Assembly (NCBI RefSeq): GCF_008326425.1
Contig: NZ_AP018929.1
Coordinates: 1,564,875 to 1,628,874 of the forward strand
Origin: Sulfuracidifex tepidarius
GTDB taxonomy: Archaea > Thermoproteota > Thermoprotei_A > Sulfolobales > Sulfolobaceae
DNA length: 64,000 nucleotides
Direction of reading: 5' to 3'
Shown here: in pieces, positions 16,926 through 25,471 of the stretch
Numbering within the stretch: position 1 is the first letter of the stretch
Layout: each line of letters opens with the position of its first letter
Notes under the pieces: model-generated
What the model was told of the DNA's origin: nothing
The model's database searches: none
What the model saw: the letters and a program-made list of their open reading frames with translations, nothing else
Made by a program: the position numbers and the translations under genes

Positions 16926-17429
16926 ATGGATATCGACAAATGCAACTTCTGTGGTTCAAATAAACTGAGATGGGATTATAAAAACGGAATAATAGTATGT
17001 GAGGACTGTGGTACCGTGATTGACGACAAAATCTTCGATGGTACGTCCCCGTTCTTGGAAACAAAGATCAAGCCTTCAAATTACCTTGAGAAAAGTAAGG
17101 AAAGGGAATTGAAACAAAGAACTATTAGAAGTTATGAATATATTAATAGCAGAAAGAGTATAAATAAAGTTGATAATTTATACTTAAAATCTCTCTTTAA
17201 TTTTGATAGAGAGCTTTATTTCACTTATCTCAAACTATTAGAGAATGGGATATTAAGCGGTAAAAAAATAAAAACTAGAATAATTATCACAATTTTCTTT
17301 TCTAATAGGAGAGAAGAATATGAGAAATATTTGAGGTATTTCAATATTACAGAAAAGGAGTACAAGGATACTCTCTCACATTTAAAATTAAAGGCAAAAA
17401 TAAAGATAATAGATAAATTAGTTCTATAA
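16926..17429 (+). CDS. tfb3: TFB3, divergent TFIIB-like factor
   Basis: A 167-residue protein with an N-terminal zinc ribbon: CNFCGSNKLRWDYKNGIIVCEDCG (four Cys at about 5, 8, 24 and 27). It has no B-finger or second cyclin repeat. That architecture and the position in front of a thermosome gene match Sulfolobus TFB3, the activator that governs the response to UV damage. The ATG at 16926 starts directly at MDIDKC; an upstream in-frame ATG (16821) would only extend it across the divergent gene. The C-terminal part is Lys/Ile/Tyr-rich and AT-rich. Confidence 0.82.
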   Translation: MDIDKCNFCGSNKLRWDYKNGIIVCEDCGTVIDDKIFDGTSPFLETKIKPSNYLEKSKERELKQRTIRSYEYINSRKSINKVDNLYLKSLFNFDRELYFTYLKLLENGILSGKKIKTRIIITIFFSNRREEYEKYLRYFNITEKEYKDTLSHLKLKAKIKIIDKLVL

Positions 17430-17670
17430 TAAAAATTTCATATCCTGAACATAAAATATATTAGCATAAAAGTAATCTAGTGTTTTTACGGCTAGGTGGC
17501 ATTCCAGGCGATTCAGGTTTCCATTGCAAATTATAATTATGGTAAAAATAGATTAAATAAAGGAAATTGTCAAGCATGAATCCTTACCCAGCTCGCATGA
17601 GAGCGTTCAATTAAATTTATTCTGTTTCGATAAATAGACTGAATTCACAATTGGCGTATGAATGGTCGGG

Positions 17671-17696
17671 ATTTCGGGTATTTCGTTTTCGTTCCG
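17671..17696 (+). promoter_or_regulatory. Cluster of TTTCG repeats upstream of thermosome promoter
   Basis: Within 26 bases the sequence reads ATTTCG-GG-TATTTCG-TTTTCG-TTCCG, three TTTCG units plus a variant. It lies about 45-70 bases upstream of the TATA box, the place where archaeal activator sites usually sit. It is a candidate heat-shock control element; no regulator can be named from the sequence. Confidence 0.4.
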
Positions 17697-17738
17697 TTAG
17701 AGCAGACCTTAAACTAGCGCCTATATCAAGAACAAACT

Positions 17739-17749
17739 TTTTATATAAG
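17739..17749 (+). promoter_or_regulatory. TATA box of thermosome gene
   Basis: TTTTATATAAG lies about 34-44 bases before the ATG at 17783, with an A-rich BRE-like ACAAAC in front. A GGAAGGTGA Shine-Dalgarno-like stretch (17769-17777) just before the ATG implies a short leader. Confidence 0.65.
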
Positions 17750-17782
17750 CATTTTCTAAGGATGTGTGGAAGGTGACATAAA

Positions 17783-19435
17783 ATGGCAACTGCTACAGTA
17801 GCTCAAACCCCTGAAGGAATTCCAGTTATAATTTTAAAGGAAGGATCAAGCAGAACTTATGGAAAAGAAGCATTAAGGATAAACATAGCCGCGATTAAGG
17901 CTGTACAGGAGGCACTAAAGAGCACTTACGGTCCACGTGGAATGGACAAGATGTTAGTAGACAGTCTAGGTGACATCACAATTACTAACGACGGAGCAAC
18001 TATAATGGACAAGATGGATTTGCAACATCCCGCAGCTAAACTCCTAGTACAGATAGCTAAAGGACAGGATGAGGAAACTGCAGATGGAACTAAGACCGCA
18101 GTAATTTTCGCAGGTGAATTAGTTAAGAAGGCTGAGGATTTATTGTATAAAGAGATACATCCGACTATAATAGTGAGCGGATATAAGAAGGCAGAAGAGA
18201 TAGCATTAAACACTATACAAGAGCTCTCTGAGAAGATATCAGTAAATGACACTGATGCTTTAAAGAAGGTAGCTATGACTTCGTTAGGAAGCAAGGCAGT
18301 AGCTGGAGCTAGAGATTACCTTGCAGATGTCGTAACTAAAGCTGTAACACAAGTTGCAGAATTAAGAGGAGATAAATGGTACGTAGATCTAGATAACGTT
18401 CAAATAGTAAAGAAGCACGGAGGTAGTATAAACGATACACAAATGGTATATGGAATAGTAGTAGACAAGGAGGTAGTACATCCTGGAATGCCTAAGAGAG
18501 TTGAAAACGCTAAGATAGCATTACTAGATGCGTCTCTAGAGGTAGAAAAGCCAGAATTGGATGCCGAAATAAGGATAAATGATCCAACTCAAATGAAGAA
18601 CTTCTTAGATGAAGAGGAGAAATTACTAAAGGAGAAGGTCGACAAAATAGTTAGTACTGGTGCAAATGTTGTAATATGCCAGAAAGGGATAGACGAAGTA
18701 GCCCAACACTACCTTGCTAAGAAAGGAATCCTAGCAGTAAGAAGAGCTAAGAAGAGCGATCTAGAGAAGCTAGCTAGAGCAACTGGAGGAAGAGTAGTTT
18801 CAAATGTAGATGAACTCTCAGAGCAGGATCTAGGTTTCGCAGCATTGGTAGAAGAAAGAAAAGTCGGAGAGGATAAAATGGTATTTGTAGAAGGTGCTAA
18901 GAATCCTAAAGCAATAAGCCTACTCATCAGAGGAGGATTGGAGCGTGTAGTTGACGAAACCGAGAGGGCTCTAAGAGACGCTCTAGGTACGGTTGCAGAC
19001 GTAATAAGAGATGGAAAGGCCGTAGCCGGTGGAGGAGCAGTAGAAATAGAGGTAGCTAAGAGGCTTAGAAAATATGCTCCTCAAGTAGGCGGAAAAGAAC
19101 AACTGGCAATAGAAGCATACGCTAATGCAATAGAAGGATTAGTCATGATACTAGCTGAAAACGCAGGGCTAGACCCTATAGACAACCTAGTAAAGCTAAG
19201 AAGCCTCCATGAAAACGAGTCTAACAAATGGTATGGTCTCAACTTCACTGCTGGAGCCCCAGACAACATGTGGAACGTGGGAGTTATAGAGCCAGCTATG
19301 GTGAAAAGCAATGCTATAAAGGCAGCTACTGAGGCTGTTACTCTGATACTCAGAATAGATGATATAGTAGCTGCAGGAAAGAAGACAGGCGGTTCTGATA
19401 ACAAGAAAGGAGAAGAACACCACGAAGAGGACTAA
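17783..19435 (+). CDS. thsB: Thermosome subunit (group II chaperonin), probably beta
   Basis: A 550-residue ATP-dependent chaperonin subunit, part of a double-ring cage folding proteins under heat stress. It shows [28 protein letters not shown] near residue 46, the nucleotide loop GDGTKTAV as [14 protein letters not shown] near 100, VVSNVDEL, and GGGAVEIE near 415. The C-terminal tail is charged and His-rich (GEEHHEED). The N-terminus [21 protein letters not shown] and the neighbouring tfb3 match the beta subunit of Sulfolobus; alpha or gamma cannot be strictly excluded. Confidence 0.95.
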   Translation: MATATVAQTPEGIPVIILKEGSSRTYGKEALRINIAAIKAVQEALKSTYGPRGMDKMLVDSLGDITITNDGATIMDKMDLQHPAAKLLVQIAKGQDEETADGTKTAVIFAGELVKKAEDLLYKEIHPTIIVSGYKKAEEIALNTIQELSEKISVNDTDALKKVAMTSLGSKAVAGARDYLADVVTKAVTQVAELRGDKWYVDLDNVQIVKKHGGSINDTQMVYGIVVDKEVVHPGMPKRVENAKIALLDASLEVEKPELDAEIRINDPTQMKNFLDEEEKLLKEKVDKIVSTGANVVICQKGIDEVAQHYLAKKGILAVRRAKKSDLEKLARATGGRVVSNVDELSEQDLGFAALVEERKVGEDKMVFVEGAKNPKAISLLIRGGLERVVDETERALRDALGTVADVIRDGKAVAGGGAVEIEVAKRLRKYAPQVGGKEQLAIEAYANAIEGLVMILAENAGLDPIDNLVKLRSLHENESNKWYGLNFTAGAPDNMWNVGVIEPAMVKSNAIKAATEAVTLILRIDDIVAAGKKTGGSDNKKGEEHHEED

Positions 19436-19457
19436 AATTTTTACTCTTTGACTTTTT

Positions 19458-21077
19458 CTATCTATTACAGTTACTCTCTATTTTTATTATAATAGGATTC
19501 TTAATATTTGGGGCTGATAGTATAGCTTCTCCTACATCTAATTTATCTAAGGATGAAATCATCTTATCATCTAAAGACAGAGAATCCTTTATCGACTTCT
19601 TATCAATGTCTGATTTTATAGAGTGAATTATCTTAATATTTGTATTTTTCATAATTTCACTCGATAATGAAGATGGAGATTGTGAGATCACACAAAGGGA
19701 AACTCCGTATTTACGAATCTCAGATATTAACCTATCAGTAAAATCATTTTTATCTGCAAAGTAATTATGAGCTTCATCTATCACTACCATTGTCATCTTT
19801 GTAGTCTTCGCTTCGATGTAAAAGTCTGAAATTAGTTTCATAATTAGAAGTCCATAGAGTTTCCTTAACCTCATGTTCCTAATGAAACTGAGGTCCACTA
19901 TTGTAAGTCCGTTGAAGAAATTACCTAAATTGTCTACCGTTAAACCGTCATGAGAAAAAATTTCTCTACCCTCCTTACCTAACAGAATGAAGAATTTTCT
20001 AGCCAATGCGTATTTCACGTCCCTTATCCAGTTTGACGTTTCCTCTATGCTTCTTAGGATTTCTATTAAATTTTTAAAGTTTAACTCTGGAGACTTTTTC
20101 AATTTATTAAGAACAGTATACAGTAAAAATCTTTGAGGATCCGTAAGTTGCATAGTATCCCCAAAGATTTCTACAGCGTCATTAATATCTTTGGAAATTA
20201 TTGAATTTAAGTCTATTCTAAGGACTTTATTTGCATTATAAAGAGTGTAACTTACATTGTTTGGTATGGATCTTGAATACTCACCATGCCAGTCTAGAAT
20301 AACTACATCTACATTTTTCTTGAGAACTTGAAGAGACAGATGACATGCAGTGGTGCTCTTACCAGACCCTGTTGTTCCGAATATTCCTATATGACGAGTT
20401 ACATCCTTAAGATTTATACCTGTATTGCTAGCAAGATCATTTTGCACTCTACCTAGAGGTATATCATAGTCGAAAACTAAAGGCTCATTTGACACAGCAC
20501 TAAATGTCTTTTCTGGAGCATAGAGGTATGGCACATTTCCGAACAAGGAAGGAAGAGGTACCGGAGTGGAAGATATTGACGTAGGAATAAGTTCTAAATG
20601 CGGTGATATGGCTTTTGCTATATTCTTTATGTCAGTAACCTCTTTCTCGATTTGATCCTTTTCTAGTTTAGGTTTACATGACTTAAAAACAATTAATGCA
20701 GACCCCATTTTGCCGTTCGATATAGAAGTTGTGAAGACATAATGAAAGTCTCCTTGCCTTCTAGCCAGGGACATCCCCAGCTTTCTAATTTCGTCTTCAA
20801 CTAGACTTCTTGAAGAGAGATCTGTTTTACCAATTATCCTCAGAACTTCTCCACAAAAACGATCGTCTTGAGTAATTAAATCAAATATATTTGAGTTTAT
20901 ACTAATACTATTTAGTCTAATAACTCTTCTATTCAGTATAATAGCAATAGGAATAAGAAATAGAAGAGGAATTATAATGTATACAAAATATTTTGGAAAT
21001 AAATTAGTATATCGATATACAAGGATCATAATAGATAGGGATATAAGAACTAGTGGAAATATCCTTCCTTTTTCCAT
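19458..21077 (-). CDS. Membrane-anchored HerA/FtsK-like P-loop ATPase (DUF87)
   Basis: A 539-residue protein. Two hydrophobic segments near residues 7-21 and 30-48 should anchor the N-terminus in the membrane. The cytoplasmic part has Walker A GTTGSGKS at 234-241, DWHGEYSRSI near 262 and Walker B MVVIDEAHN at 430-438. The Ser/Gln-rich sensor region is VISQSPSSLSSEIMKN. This is the HerA-VirB4 branch of hexameric translocases. It lacks the NurA partner of DNA-repair HerA and is last in the fbp-rps17e-urm1-cgi121 operon. Substrate unknown: DNA, or protein or pilus export. Confidence 0.75.
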   Translation of the reverse strand: MEKGRIFPLVLISLSIMILVYRYTNLFPKYFVYIIIPLLFLIPIAIILNRRVIRLNSISINSNIFDLITQDDRFCGEVLRIIGKTDLSSRSLVEDEIRKLGMSLARRQGDFHYVFTTSISNGKMGSALIVFKSCKPKLEKDQIEKEVTDIKNIAKAISPHLELIPTSISSTPVPLPSLFGNVPYLYAPEKTFSAVSNEPLVFDYDIPLGRVQNDLASNTGINLKDVTRHIGIFGTTGSGKSTTACHLSLQVLKKNVDVVILDWHGEYSRSIPNNVSYTLYNANKVLRIDLNSIISKDINDAVEIFGDTMQLTDPQRFLLYTVLNKLKKSPELNFKNLIEILRSIEETSNWIRDVKYALARKFFILLGKEGREIFSHDGLTVDNLGNFFNGLTIVDLSFIRNMRLRKLYGLLIMKLISDFYIEAKTTKMTMVVIDEAHNYFADKNDFTDRLISEIRKYGVSLCVISQSPSSLSSEIMKNTNIKIIHSIKSDIDKKSIKDSLSLDDKMISSLDKLDVGEAILSAPNIKNPIIIKIESNCNR

Positions 21078-21109
21078 AATGTGGATGTATAATAATAATC
21101 TAGCTACAG

Positions 21110-21496
21110 TTAAGCGAAAGTTATTGCATTTAAAGTCAGACGTATCCTATCTTCTCGAGTCAACGGTGAAACTCCATCCTGATCGCAGCTTAACCTACAG
21201 GAATTACACTTTATCAGATAGTTCTCGCCTGGTATATTTATTTTGGACGATGAGATTGCGTCCTTAATCTGCGGTGAAGAGGTAAGGAGCATTAGGAAAA
21301 ACATTTCAGGACTTCTAACTCTCATCCTGTTTAGATATTGAATAGATCTAAAAAATATATAGCATGACTGTGCTAAAATTATGTCACTAGGTAAGTAACC
21401 TAAAACCTGAGATACGTTTTTCCCATCATACGTCGATAAGGAAGAGATCTCTTCCTTCCTGTTTATTTTTACCTTTGAAATAGAAATCATTATCAT
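21110..21496 (-). CDS. Probable KEOPS subunit Cgi121
   Basis: A 128-residue protein. The core ILAQSCYIFFRSIQYLNR ... RSPEMFFLMLLTSSPQIKDAI follows the Cgi121 pattern: a helix with A..H...A, then the motif (M/L)EILL..SG..QI.EAI. Cgi121 recruits tRNA to the KEOPS complex that makes t6A37. The N-terminus is short and the C-terminal part carries three Cys (CNSCRLSC), which is not typical. It overlaps the urm1 gene by 4 bases. The assignment rests on pattern only; an unrelated helical protein remains possible. Confidence 0.55.
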   Translation of the reverse strand: MIMISISKVKINRKEEISSLSTYDGKNVSQVLGYLPSDIILAQSCYIFFRSIQYLNRMRVRSPEMFFLMLLTSSPQIKDAISSSKINIPGENYLIKCNSCRLSCDQDGVSPLTREDRIRLTLNAITFA

Positions 21497-21750
21497 CCAC
21501 CGTGGTTTACGGGAATAAATCTAACTTCATCGTTACCAGAAAGGATTTTTTCATTTAAGGTTTTGCCAAAAAGCCTGATATCCTTACCATTTAGTAATAC
21601 CAAGATGCCCGGTCTTATTCTTCCAGAAGAATCTAAAATAACTTTAGATTTATCCAATCTTGATAATATTTCAAAAAGAGATCCATCTTCTGCAATAAGA
21701 GATTTCCCGAAAAAAGAAACTAAAGGACCTTCAAATACAAATTTAGGCAT
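21493..21750 (-). CDS. urm1: Ubiquitin-like Urm1/SAMP family protein
   Basis: An 85-residue beta-grasp protein (MPKFVFEGPLVSFFG ... ILVLLNGKDIRLF ... EVRFIPVNHGG) ending in the di-glycine needed for activation by an E1-like enzyme. In Sulfolobus the Urm1 homologue can be conjugated to proteins and directs them to the proteasome; it also relates to tRNA thiolation. I use the ATG at 21750, which overlaps the end of rps17e by 8 bases; an in-frame ATG at 21774 adds only eight basic residues. PAN, PAC2 and a proteasome beta gene are encoded within 12 kb. Confidence 0.88.
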   Translation of the reverse strand: MPKFVFEGPLVSFFGKSLIAEDGSLFEILSRLDKSKVILDSSGRIRPGILVLLNGKDIRLFGKTLNEKILSGNDEVRFIPVNHGG

Positions 21751-22003
21751 AGCTTTCTGTTTCCTCCTCTTCAATTGACTCTTGAGCTGCAGCCTTGTTC
21801 TTGGCTTTACTATAATACCTAGTTAAATATCCAGCTAGTCTATTTCTTACTACTTTAGATTCAACTGTTACTACTTTCTTAACCAATTCTTTGTTTTTCT
21901 GGTAATCGCTCGTCACATCTTCTGTATATTTCTCATATATTAATTCTGCCATATGCTTTATATCCTTAGTATAGACTGTGCCTATAGCCCAACACCTATT
22001 CAT
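21743..22003 (-). CDS. rps17e: 30S ribosomal protein S17e
   Basis: An 86-residue protein with the S17e signature VYTKDIKHMAELIYEKYTEDVT and VRNRLAGYLTRYYSKAK. The N-terminus (MNRCWAIGTVYTKDI) is longer by about seven residues than the usual M-G-x-V/I-Y-T-K start, and the C-terminus ends in an acidic tail. The start overlaps the fbp stop by 8 bases, and no later start codon lies before the conserved block. Confidence 0.9.
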   Translation of the reverse strand: MNRCWAIGTVYTKDIKHMAELIYEKYTEDVTSDYQKNKELVKKVVTVESKVVRNRLAGYLTRYYSKAKNKAAAQESIEEEETESYA

Positions 22004-23144
22004 TACTTTCAGTAGATGTATATATGCTTGCCTTAGCCTTTTTAGATCCTTCTTCCTTGGTAAATCTGCCCTTTAATCTCTCCATGACCTTTGGAAGGGT
22101 CGTGTACTCCATTACTTGTGGCTCTAACCTATGAGGCATGAATGGACCGTGTCTGCGCATGTAATCAGCTATAATATTAGCGTTTCTTCTCACCTCGTCG
22201 AATGCAGGGTCATCAAATAGATCTGATGGTCCTACTAATCTTCCATTCTTTAGGTTAAAGCCAAGTCCTACTAGTCTGGGTGGTCCATCAAATCTTGTCG
22301 CTCTAGCATCTTTCTGAGATACAGGCATCAATGGACCGTAATGACTACCTCTCATCCATCCAGCAACTAGATAGGGAACTGTAAATGCTTCTAAAGTCTC
22401 TCCTAACGCCGGTAGACCATGCTGAACTCTCACTATCATTGCAGGGTCGTCCTTTCCAACATATTTACCTGCTATCAAGTTCAATCTCTCCGTAGTTACT
22501 ACTGCAGCAAGCATGTTGTCTTGCTTTCTATAGATTCTTCTTACAATGTATCTATCGGGAGTCCCTATTAATGCCAACAAATCGTATGATTCTTCTGGTG
22601 TGTTAAGTGCAATTGATTCTCCTTCATAGACATCCAGAACTTCAAATTTGAATCCGTCATGCAATGCTGGATCTATGACTAAGCCTGCAGTATTAAACGG
22701 GTCAGCGAACATCTTATATAGAGGTAAATTGAATGCTCCAGGCTCAGTTTTGTCAGCCATGAAAACTACGAAGGGTTCTGAAGGTCTTTCTTCTATTTCC
22801 ATTTCAGCTATTCCAGGTCCCATACCTTTTAAATTGCCAGAGAAAGAATCTGAAAGAAGATCTTGACCAGCAGCGTATAGACCTAATTCCTTTGCCTTGT
22901 TAGCAGCCTCCTTTAAAGCATTCCATACAAGCTCATGTACTTTTTGATCTAGTTCACCTCTATTATGTGAGATTATAAACTCCATATCATCCCCAACGAA
23001 AGTAGGATAGAAGTCGTTTATTATGCCTTGCTTCTTTCCCTCGGATAGAACCTTAGTCGCAACCGCAATTGTATCAGGGTGAACCATGTGATGGCCTGCT
23101 AGAGAGCCAATATCGGCTTTTAACACGCTGATAGTAGATTTCAT
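21996..23144 (-). CDS. fbp: Bifunctional fructose-1,6-bisphosphate aldolase/phosphatase
   Basis: The archaeal unidirectional gluconeogenic enzyme that both condenses triose phosphates and dephosphorylates FBP. The 382 residues start with the characteristic MKSTISVLKADIGSLAGHHMVHPDTI. Further family strings are DFYPTFVGDDMEFIISH near residue 45, GPGIAEMEIEERPSEP near 128, GSHYGPLMPV near 262 and GPPRLVGLGF. First gene of the operon leading to rps17e, urm1, cgi121 and the HerA-like ATPase. Confidence 0.96.
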   Translation of the reverse strand: MKSTISVLKADIGSLAGHHMVHPDTIAVATKVLSEGKKQGIINDFYPTFVGDDMEFIISHNRGELDQKVHELVWNALKEAANKAKELGLYAAGQDLLSDSFSGNLKGMGPGIAEMEIEERPSEPFVVFMADKTEPGAFNLPLYKMFADPFNTAGLVIDPALHDGFKFEVLDVYEGESIALNTPEESYDLLALIGTPDRYIVRRIYRKQDNMLAAVVTTERLNLIAGKYVGKDDPAMIVRVQHGLPALGETLEAFTVPYLVAGWMRGSHYGPLMPVSQKDARATRFDGPPRLVGLGFNLKNGRLVGPSDLFDDPAFDEVRRNANIIADYMRRHGPFMPHRLEPQVMEYTTLPKVMERLKGRFTKEEGSKKAKASIYTSTESNE

Positions 23145-23186
23145 CTTGAATAAAGGATGAGAATTATAATCTAAAAACTTTTGCTC

Positions 23187-24989
23187 TTATGAGGAAACTT
23201 TAGCTATAGAGTAATATTCTCCTTTTTCCTTCTGTAAACGATCTAAGTAACTGTCGAGTTTATTAACACGAGGCCTTCCGGTTTCAGCGTCTCTTCTGAA
23301 AGTTATACCAAGCTCTTTGAGGAAAATATTCATTCCCTCTTTAATAGAGAAGGGCCCTTTCGCTTCTCCTTCAATTGAAGGCGTTCCAGAAAATACTAAT
23401 ATCCTATCTGCAATATAATCATGAATCGATAGATCGTGTTCTACCACAAATGTAACTGACTTTCTTTCTCTTGTAATTTTCTTTATAGCTTTTGCTACAA
23501 CATATCTCTCTTCTACGTCAAGGTAAGAGGAAGGCTCGTCGAAGACGTATACATCAGCGTCTCTCGCTAACGCAGCGGCTATGAGAAGCTTTTGGAGTTC
23601 CCCTCCGCTGAGATTGTTGACAACTGATTCGAGTAATCTATGTAATCCTAATCTTCTTATCACTTCTACATAAAACCATGATGAATTAGAAAGAACGTCC
23701 TTACTTACATTCTCAAGATAATCCTTAACCGTTAGATCACTATTCGGAGATATAACTTGGGGCTTATATGAAAGTCTTAATTCGTCAGGTATGACTTCTC
23801 CTACATCCGGCTTGTATTCTCCTACTAATATTTTTACAAATGTGGTTTTACCTATTCCGTTAGGTCCTACTATTCCTATTATCTCTCCCTCTCTAGCCTT
23901 ACCACTGTTAATTTTAAGCTTGAAGCCTGAATTGTCCTTATAAATATCACTCCATATTATTTTTTCTTTAACTCCTTTAGCAAAATCTAATTCAGATAAT
24001 TCCTTTATCACAAAATCTATTTTGTCTTGTCTTATTTTCATATTTTCTGCTGGAAGGAAGCCATTCAAGAAATTGTTTATACCAACCCTTGCAGAATAGA
24101 CTTTAGAGACTTTACCATAAATACTACCTTCTCCATAAACAATATTTAGAAAGTCTGCAAGAAAATCTAAAACTACCAGATCATGTTCCACCAAGACTAC
24201 ATATTTGTTCTTAGTCAATTCTCTTATTGCTTTGGCCATGTTTGTTCTTTCTCTTACGTCAAGGTAAGAGGAAGGCTCGTCGAAGACGTATACATCAGCG
24301 TCTCTCGCTAACGCAGCGGCTATGAGAAGCTTTTGGAGTTCCCCTCCGCTGAGGACTTTGCAATCTTTATTCCAAAAACGTTCCATTGAAAGAAGGGTTT
24401 TTATTTCATCTACCTTACCTCTTTGGTCAACCTTCGTTAAAACTTCTGCTACAGTACCTTTAAGAAACCTCCCAGCGTATTCTACATATTGTATTTTATG
24501 AACTACTCTTATCTCCTTTGAATAAAGATCCTTAAAATATGAATACATCTCTTTTCCTTTAAATCGTCTTAAAACTTCTTCTTGACTGGAGGGACCTTGA
24601 GTATCACCAAAATTAGGAATAAGTTCTCCAGAGATAATCTTCAACATTGTAGTCTTTCCAGTTCCGTTTTTACCTAAAATTCCTGTAATAAATCCCTCTT
24701 TTAAAGTCGGTATTCCGAATAACTTGAATCCGTTTACCCCATAACGATGAATAAGTTCTCCCTCATATTGATCTGGAAGGTTAATTACCGTGATTGCCTC
24801 AAAAGGACATTTCTTTACACATATACCACATCCTATGCACGTTTCTTCATATATAACGGGCTTACCTTTTACAATTTCAGCCAACTCTATTGCTTTACCT
24901 CCGGATCTGTCGATAGGACAGTATGAAATACATTCTGTGCTACATTTATCTGGTTTACAAAAATCATAATTTATGACTGCTAGCCTCAC
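23187..24989 (-). CDS. ABCE1/Rli1 ribosome-recycling ATPase
   Basis: Splits ribosomes into subunits after termination. About 600 residues. Two Fe-S clusters lie at the N-terminus (CKPDKCSTECISYCPID and CIGCGICVKKCPFEAI). NBD1 has Walker A GKNGTGKT and NBD2 has GPNGIGKT. Both carry an LSGGELQ signature, and a C-terminal hinge follows. I place the start at GTG 24989 (MRLAVINYDFC), preceded by a GGTGG ribosome-binding site. The 33-residue block from LSGGELQ to SYLDV is identical in both halves down to every codon (see the 99-bp repeat). The 35-residue acidic protein is encoded 52-55 bases upstream on the same strand. Confidence 0.97.
   Translation of the reverse strand: MRLAVINYDFCKPDKCSTECISYCPIDRSGGKAIELAEIVKGKPVIYEETCIGCGICVKKCPFEAITVINLPDQYEGELIHRYGVNGFKLFGIPTLKEGFITGILGKNGTGKTTMLKIISGELIPNFGDTQGPSSQEEVLRRFKGKEMYSYFKDLYSKEIRVVHKIQYVEYAGRFLKGTVAEVLTKVDQRGKVDEIKTLLSMERFWNKDCKVLSGGELQKLLIAAALARDADVYVFDEPSSYLDVRERTNMAKAIRELTKNKYVVLVEHDLVVLDFLADFLNIVYGEGSIYGKVSKVYSARVGINNFLNGFLPAENMKIRQDKIDFVIKELSELDFAKGVKEKIIWSDIYKDNSGFKLKINSGKAREGEIIGIVGPNGIGKTTFVKILVGEYKPDVGEVIPDELRLSYKPQVISPNSDLTVKDYLENVSKDVLSNSSWFYVEVIRRLGLHRLLESVVNNLSGGELQKLLIAAALARDADVYVFDEPSSYLDVEERYVVAKAIKKITRERKSVTFVVEHDLSIHDYIADRILVFSGTPSIEGEAKGPFSIKEGMNIFLKELGITFRRDAETGRPRVNKLDSYLDRLQKEKGEYYSIAKVSS
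23514..23612 (-). repeat. 99-bp exact repeat, copy in NBD2 of ABCE1
   Basis: Ninety-nine consecutive bases are identical to 24255-24353. They encode the ABC signature motif through Walker B and D-loop (LSGGELQ ... SYLDV) of the second ATPase domain. The repeat boundaries coincide with the most conserved codons. Confidence 0.95.
24255..24353 (-). repeat. 99-bp exact repeat, copy in NBD1 of ABCE1
   Basis: Identical to 23514-23612 over 99 bases, same strand and same reading phase, 741 bases apart. It encodes the equivalent block of the first ATPase domain. Flanking sequences of the two domains are clearly diverged. Confidence 0.95.
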
Positions 24990-25040
24990 ACTTACCACCA
25001 AAAATATTTATGTTTAAAAATAAAAATTAATTATAATTTT

Positions 25041-25148
25041 CTAAAACTCGTCTTCTTCCCAGTCATCATCTAAATCTTCATCATCTAAATCTTCTTCTTC
25101 CCACTCTTCTTCTTCCCAGTCTTCCTCGTCCCAGTCCTCTTCAAACAT
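25041..25148 (-). CDS. 35-residue Asp/Glu/Trp-rich microprotein upstream of ABCE1
   Basis: ATG at 25148-25146, stop TAG at 25043-25041. The product is 35 residues, about 70% Asp/Glu, with Trp at positions 6, 11, 16 and 30 (EEDW DEEDW EEEEW units) and no Lys or Arg. It should be disordered and strongly negative. The ABCE1 gene follows on the same strand after about 50 bases with no terminator visible, so the two may share a transcript; a TATA-like A/T run lies about 38-49 bases before its ATG. I do not recognise a named family. Acidic-Trp segments of this sort occur in Sem1/Dss1 and the eIF3j N-terminus, which is only an analogy. Confidence 0.72.
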   Translation of the reverse strand: MFEEDWDEEDWEEEEWEEEDLDDEDLDDDWEEDEF

Positions 25149-25471
25149 TAGATGACCACAATTAAACCTCAACAAACGAAACTACTTTATTTTTTTCTAT
25201 TGTTAAGCCTTATGCTATATGCAATAACTGACTAGATTTCTTACACTCTTCTATCATTTCTTATAGAAGTATTTTATGAACATATTGTTGTAGGATGAAC
25301 AGTTTTTTAGTAAGAAAATTTTAATAAAGAAACAAACCTTTACGACAACTTTATAGTAATAAGTAAAGCTACTTTACTTAAGAAAACTCTGTATGGGGTT
25401 CCCTTAAAAGGACCCTGCCTGGCGTTATTTTAATTATAGTAGAAATCTCAATTGATAACCAGGAAAGTTAG
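25149..25471. other. 323-base intergenic region between the microprotein and tRNA-Arg
   Basis: AT-rich, no gene seen. It contains the putative promoter of the microprotein/ABCE1 unit (25186-25197), the 19-base inverted repeat at 25361-25379 and the 3' flank of tRNA-Arg. Unlike the tRNA-Val and tRNA-Ala genes, this tRNA flank has no integrase fragment. Confidence 0.5.
25361..25379. repeat. Inverted repeat AAGTAAAG-CTA-CTTTACTT
   Basis: A perfect 8-bp stem with a 3-base loop in the otherwise AT-rich spacer. It could be a regulator-binding site or form a weak hairpin; nothing nearby decides between these. Confidence 0.5.

Larger units (their letters stand above)
17430..17782. other. 353-base intergenic region before the thermosome gene
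   Basis: I see no convincing protein or RNA gene here. The distal half is unremarkable AT-rich DNA. The proximal part contains the clustered TTTCG repeats and the thermosome TATA box listed separately, so the length is probably explained by regulation of the chaperonin gene. Confidence 0.5.
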
